Part shown: positions 60,101 through 64,000 of the stretch, one piece after another
Layout: the number at the start of each line of letters is the position of its first letter
Position numbering within the stretch: the stretch's first letter is position 1
Assembly: GCF_958979055.1 (NCBI RefSeq)
Contig: NC_084898.1
Location: forward strand, 816,001 to 880,000
Length of the DNA: 64,000 nt
Reading direction: 5' to 3'
From: Alnus glutinosa
Taxonomy: Eukaryota; Streptophyta; Magnoliopsida; Fagales; Betulaceae
Notes under the pieces: model-generated
What the model was told of the DNA's origin: nothing
Database searches by the model: none
Seen by the model: only the letters and a program-made list of their open reading frames with translations
Translations under genes and position numbers: made by a program

Positions 60101-60626
60101 TGCAATTAGCTTTAAACGAAAGGTTGCTATGATAAGTTCTAAGCATACCCTGTTCAATATGGACTTAATTCTCAGTTGTGCAATGATGAGAGAGAGAGAG
60201 GCAATGATATTTTGGCCGTTTTGTCTCCTGTTGTTCTACTTAAATGACTGCATATCACAAGGACATCAGATTTTTCTCACCAACCCTTTTTATACTTTGA
60301 ACATCTTGTTTACCAAGCTCATTTTAAGTTTCCCATATATCTCCTAATGGCATATATTTTTCCGAGAGTTCTGAATATACCTATTGCAACACAATGTCCA
60401 GGATGACAGGAGCAAATCTTGGAGAGTGCAGGCGGTGGCAGTAGCTCCTGATAGATTTGAGAGCAGAAAGCCTCTCCCTGCTCAATGGCGTGGTCTCCGG
60501 GATGAAGAACTCTCGAGGAAGGCAGGTATTCCTGGTTGTGTTTTTGTCCATATGAGTGGGTTTATTGGTGGAAATCAAAGCTATGAGGGTGCTCTGGCCA
60601 TGGCAAAAGCTGCTTTGAAGCTCTAA
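57197..60626 (+). CDS. MYG1: MYG1-family DHH-type 3'-5' exonuclease
   Basis: Seven exons, 356 aa: 57197-57412, 57912-58058, 58208-58306, 58564-58755, 58932-59051, 59658-59729, 60402-60626, all GT/AG and in frame. MYG1 (UPF0160) proteins are metal-dependent DHH-family nucleases that process RNA in nucleus and mitochondria of animals and yeast. Visible motifs: VGTHNGSFHCDEALGCFMIR (metal-binding His/Asp), VRTRDAQ, DVGGVYDP, the DHH signature RYDHHQKGF, SSAGLVYKHFG, SWLPARSIVMECLAARRDID, and the C terminus GCVFVHMSGFIGGNQSYEGA. The first about 24 residues (MLALTRGFNQRLFTFHKHLT) are basic, without acids, and look like a mitochondrial presequence. A second ATG (MATNAPLKPLKR, codon 25) could give a form without it. 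The gene is complete. Confidence 0.93.
59991..60024 (-). pseudogene. U2 snRNA 5'-end-like fragment (MYG1 intron 6)
   Basis: On the - strand, ATACATTTCTAGGCTTTTTG then GCTAAGATCAAG matches the first about 32 nt of U2 snRNA (ATACCTTTCTCGGCCTTTTGGCTAAGATCAAG) with about 3 mismatches. The branch-site pairing region and the rest of U2 are absent. No plant snRNA upstream element or snRNA-type TATA lies at the proper place. It is therefore a truncated pseudogene, not an active snRNA gene. Confidence 0.7.
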
Positions 60627-61063
60627 CCGAAGAAGAGCAAATTGTATCAGCATTTTAGCAGGATCTACCAATTTGCTTATGACTGTTTCCTTTTTATGTG
60701 CCGTGGGCACCAATTTTATAGTCCCAAGTGTTCTCTCAGATCTTGTTTTTGATTGCATTCCTCCCCATATATGACTCTCTATTTAGTGTTTGGAAGAATA
60801 TATTTTGCATTTAGACATATCTTTGATTCCTTTGGTCCTTGTGATCAACTCTTTTCTTTATCAAGTATTATTTTCTGTCATTCTTCTTGAACTCTTTTTA
60901 CTGTGACTGTAAAATGGCAACGGTAGTAAAATCCCAATAGAGAGGTTTCATACTTTCATTCTTTTTTTTTGAGAAACATACTTTCATTCACTTCAGTGCT
61001 CATCATCAGCATCATCGCAGCCGTCTATCAAACCCATCTTAAACCTCTTCACACCCTCCACAG
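60627..61063. other. MYG1 3' UTR and spacer
   Basis: Mostly 3' UTR and downstream DNA of the MYG1 gene. No other gene is seen. Confidence 0.5.
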
Positions 61064-61163
61064 TAGGGATGTTCAAACGATGCGGTTATAATCGCTTATA
61101 ACCGCTAACCGGTTTTAAAAGCGGTTATAGGGTTTGGGAAAAACGGTTAATAACCGCTAACCG

Positions 61164-61216
<53 letters not shown>

Positions 61217-62288
61217 TAAAAAGTAAAAAACCTGAAGGGCGTCCGGCGTCGTTTTGGGCATTGCTGAATGCCCAAAACGACGCCGTTTTTTTACAACATA
61301 TATAACCATCTTTTACTCTTTTAGGTTTAGGGTTTAATCCTTTTTTTCCTCACCTCTCTCTACCGGCTGCCGCTCGCCCACGAGTCACGACGCCAAGCCT
61401 CTGCCTCTCATCTCCCTTCCACTCTCCACGACGCCCAGCCTCTACCTCTTCACCCATCTCGTCTTCGCCGCCGCCGCTTGTCTCTGCCGTTGCTACACTG
61501 TAAGCTTCTCCACTTTTTCTCAATTTCTCTCGCTTTCTCACGCTTTTGTCTCGGCATTTTTAGGGTGTGTTGTGTACTGTGTGAGTGTGTGGGATTTTGA
61601 TTTAGGTTGTGTCATTGGGATTTTGATTTAGGGCATTTGTTTGTTTTAGGGATTCATTTTAGGGATTCGGTTTTTTATTTTGGGTTGATTTTAAACTTTG
61701 TGATGGCTACTGGTATATACTATATATTGTATAATGTTCTAAATATCTGGTTGTTCTCTGTTTACTGGATGTTGGAATTATTTCTTCATTTTAGGATTTC
61801 GATTTTTCATTTTGGGTTGAATAAGAAATACACCATGTTCTGTAAATCGTGAAAACTGCAACATTTGAGGATTGACTGTGTTTTTCCTGCCACTTTTAGG
61901 GGTAGAAACAGAATTTTTTTTTAACAATTATATTTGTATCTTACAATTAATAACACTGATATCATTGATAATTTGATGAGGTTAACTTGCTGGCGTATTA
62001 GAAAGTATTAATTTTTTTTCTTTGAAAAAATTAAATCTGTACAAAAACCGGCCCAAAACCGGTGTAAACTTGGCCCAAAACACTTTAAACCCGGCCCAAA
62101 ATCGGAATTCAAAAGCGGTTTTAAAACCGCCGGTTATTAAGGTAATAACCGCTAACCGACAGTTATAAAAATAACCGCCTCCGCCTATGCGGTTAGCAGT
62201 TGGTAAAAAAAAAAAAATAACCGCTTGGCGGTTAGCGATTAGCGGTTTTAGCCAATAACCGTCGGTTATAACCGCTTGAACACCCCTT
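61064..62288. mobile_element. Non-autonomous hAT element, 1.2 kb, kin of the 21.5-kb copy
   Basis: Ends TAGGGATGTTCAA and the reverse complement of TTGAACACCCCTT are flanked by 8-bp duplications with one difference (CTCCACAG 61056-61063; TTCCACAG 62289-62296). Subterminal AACCGCTAACCG / CGGTTAGCGGTT words, CCCAAAACCGG words (62048-62105), a strong hairpin (61244-61285), a TTTTAGGTTTAGGGTTT leader and CT-rich sequence match the element at 21479-23385. An (AT)23 run lies at 61168-61213. No transposase is present. Confidence 0.8.
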
Positions 62289-62714
62289 TTCCACAGCATC
62301 GTTTGCTAACGGTTTGGAAAAACACACTTTTCTTAAAAATAATTAATATACAATTTAAAACACAAAACAGGTCTCAAATAAATTATAAAAGGAGAAGATT
62401 TCGTCCATAAAGCGGAACAGAGTGTGGTGAAAGGCATTTTTTTGTTCCAGATTGGATTAAAGTAAATTTTTTTAATTTAGGTTATTAAATTACATTTATT
62501 CTTAGAATATATAATTCTCACATGCACGGTTAATTTTGGTAAAAATTACATCGTATAAGAGAACATATATCTGTATAATATATTAAATTAAAGAAATTTC
62601 TTCCTTTGTACTTTGAAAGAAAATTGTCTTTTTTCACATTTCACGTATAAAAAAATAAATCAAATTAAAATTAAAAAAATACTTTTAAAGTCAAAACCCT
62701 AAACTCAAAATTTA

Positions 62715-63568
62715 GGAAAAATTATAGTTTAGCCTCTCAAATTATCACTCGTTTTGCACTTAGCCCCACAAACTGCTAACACTCTGACTCCGGCCTACCA
62801 AAACCTTTGAAAAAGGCCCCATTCGACGAAATATCTCCATATTAACCATGCCACGTGTCATTTTTTAAATAAAAAATAAAAAAAAAGTTAAAAAAAAATA
62901 AAAACTAAAAACTAAAATAACTAAATTTTTATTTTTATTTTTTTAAAAAAGAAAATATAGATTTCGGAGTGGCCCGTAAGCCACCCCTAGGGCTCGGGGG
63001 GGTGGCGCATGGCCACCCTTGGGGCAAGGTGTGGCCGTGCGGCTACCCTTGGGGCCAAGTGTGGCCGCCCAGCTACCCCCAGTGGCCGAGGGTGGCCCCG
63101 CGCCACCCCCCAACCTTATGGTGGGCTTACGGGCCACCCCAAAGTCCATTTCGGGTGGCCTGAAAGCCACCCCCTAGGGCTCTAGGGGTGGCGCGCGGCC
63201 ACTCTTGGGGCCAAGGTGGCCTGCGAGCCACCCCAAAGGTGGCGTCGGCCACCTCTAGGGGTGGCTCACAGGCCACCCCCCTCCCCAAGGGGTGGCTTCT
63301 CAGCCACCCCAAAACCTCATATTTTCTTTTTCTTTTTTTTTTTTTCTAAAAAAAAATAAAATAAAAATTTAGTTATTTTAGTTTTAGTTTTTATTTTATT
63401 TTTTAATTAAAAAATGACACGTAGCAGGAATAATATGGAGATATTTCACCAAATGTAACCTTTTTCAAAGGTTTTGGTAGTTTGATAGGCTGGAGTCGGA
63501 GTGTTGGTGGATTGTGTGGCTAAGCTCAAAACGGGTGGTAATTTAAGGTTTTAAACTATAATTTTTCC
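62715..63568. mobile_element. Mutator-like TIR element with hairpin-array core, 854 bp
   Basis: Termini GGAAAAATTATAGTTTA and the reverse complement of TAAACTATAATTTTTCC begin inverted repeats of about 150 bp. The perfect 9-bp target duplication CAAAATTTA (62706-62714; 63569-63577) flanks them. Subterminal blocks (CAAATTATCACTCGTTTTG, CTACCAAAACCTTTG, CCATGCCACGTGTCATTTTT) show it belongs with the nested element at 16040-16858. The core is the GC-rich array at 62969-63313. It lies 150 bp upstream of the aldolase-like gene. Confidence 0.88.
62969..63313. repeat. Array of about twelve GGTGGC/GCCACC mini-hairpins
   Basis: Successive units have the form GGTGGC, a 4-8 base spacer, GCCACC. Examples are GTGGCCCGTAAGCCACCCC, GGTGGCGCATGGCCACCC, GGTGGCCTGAAAGCCACCCC, GGTGGCCTGCGAGCCACCCC, GGTGGCTCACAGGCCACCCC and GGTGGCTTCTCAGCCACCCC. 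They are joined by CTAGGG/TTGGGG linkers. The spacers vary while the stems are kept. GC content is far above the surroundings. Open frames across it on both strands are by-products of the repeat. Confidence 0.85.
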
Positions 63569-63717
63569 CAAAATTTATTTTGGTTATACGGGAAAGGAAA
63601 AAAATTAAAAAGAAAAAGAAGTCCACCATTTCAGTCTCAAACCCTCGCCTGTAGCCACTGTTGTCTTCAAATACTGAAACATTCTCGGTGATTCCCAAGC
63701 TCCAAAAAGAGACACCC

Positions 63718-64000
63718 ATGGATACTCTCACGTATCCCTCCACCTCCACTCTTTCAACCCTCAGAACAAAGTCCTTCACGTTCAACAACAATCCCTCCAA
63801 ATTAACACTTTCCTCTTTCAAAACCCAATACCCCACCACCACGACCACCACCACCACCTTCAAAACCCTAACCCCTCTCAAATCCCAAAACCCCGCCACC
63901 ATACCCCCAGATCTCTCCCCAGTCGCCACCCGCGAAACCCTCAAATCCCGTCTCCACGACGGCGAGACCCTCTACGGCCTCTTCCTCCTCAGCTTCTCCC
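63718..64000 (+). CDS. Plastid HpcH/HpaI aldolase-like protein (5' part)
   Basis: ATG at 63718 opens a frame that stays open to the window end (94 codons, continuing). The first about 70 residues are Ser/Thr/Lys/Asn-rich with a TTTTTTTTT tract and no acids before the domain, a chloroplast transit peptide. The mature protein begins near VATRETLKSRLHDGETLYGL and FLLSFS. This matches the start of the plant HpcH/HpaI aldolase family (At4g10750-like: RxGETLYGLFLLSFSP), class II pyruvate-type aldolases related to 2-keto-3-deoxy-L-rhamnonate aldolase. The catalytic region lies beyond the window, so the call rests on a short stretch. The Mutator-like element ends 150 bp upstream, inside the likely promoter. 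Confidence 0.72.
   Translation, partial: MDTLTYPSTSTLSTLRTKSFTFNNNPSKLTLSSFKTQYPTTTTTTTTFKTLTPLKSQNPATIPPDLSPVATRETLKSRLHDGETLYGLFLLSFS

Noticed and set aside
62943-63312. Three overlapping open frames in the GC-rich block (Gly/Pro/His-rich proteins)
   Set aside because: They are translations of the GGTGGC/GCCACC hairpin array on both strands; there is no start context and no family.

Overview
The window is nuclear DNA of a flowering plant. Genes are split by GT-AG introns into plant-type proteins with plastid or mitochondrial leaders, and long AT-rich spacers hold many plant transposon families. The protein families and repeat types fit a woody eudicot (rosid), but the species cannot be fixed from the sequence alone.

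Genes, left to right: (1) the last exon of an unidentified + strand gene (198-308); (2) a complete YSL1-type metal-nicotianamine transporter on the - strand (2010-6798, 7 exons, 669 aa); (3) a single-exon gene for a C-terminally anchored protein like Arabidopsis At1g01500 (14647-15393); (4) a 21-exon STE20/SPS1-like protein kinase close to At1g79640 (27109-43492, 734 aa); (5) a 6-exon plastid membrane protein (50622-52867, 255 aa); (6) a convergent 3-exon plastid coiled-coil membrane protein (53794-55692, - strand, 314 aa); (7) a 7-exon MYG1-family DHH nuclease (57197-60626, 356 aa); (8) the start of a plastid HpcH/HpaI aldolase-like gene running off the right edge (63718-64000). Splice sites were assigned by hand; every junction keeps frame and every internal exon has AG/GT borders. 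These genes are unrelated housekeeping or nutrition genes, not a pathway cluster.

The rest is mobile DNA. The introns of the kinase gene hold L1-type LINE ends in both orientations, a SINE-like copy, a Helitron-like tandem block, and a hAT transposon with exact 8-bp target duplications that was itself split by an ORF1-only LINE with a 12-bp target duplication. The 15.8-26.2 kb spacer holds nested inverted-repeat elements (one carrying a scrambled AAA-ATPase gene fragment), an incomplete Copia fossil, a hAT element, a 42-bp minisatellite and an 837-bp retroposed segment with a perfect 17-bp target duplication. The 46-50 kb spacer holds a roughly 1.9-kb foldback. Near the right end are a second hAT copy and a Mutator-like element (9-bp duplication) whose core is an array of about twelve short GC-rich hairpins.

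The strongest candidates for something undescribed are: the Mutator-like inverted-repeat family that carries a gene fragment at one locus and a GGTGGC/GCCACC hairpin array at another; the pair of hAT elements sharing a hairpin whose 4-base loop is inverted between copies; and the ORF1-only LINE inserted into a hAT inside an intron.
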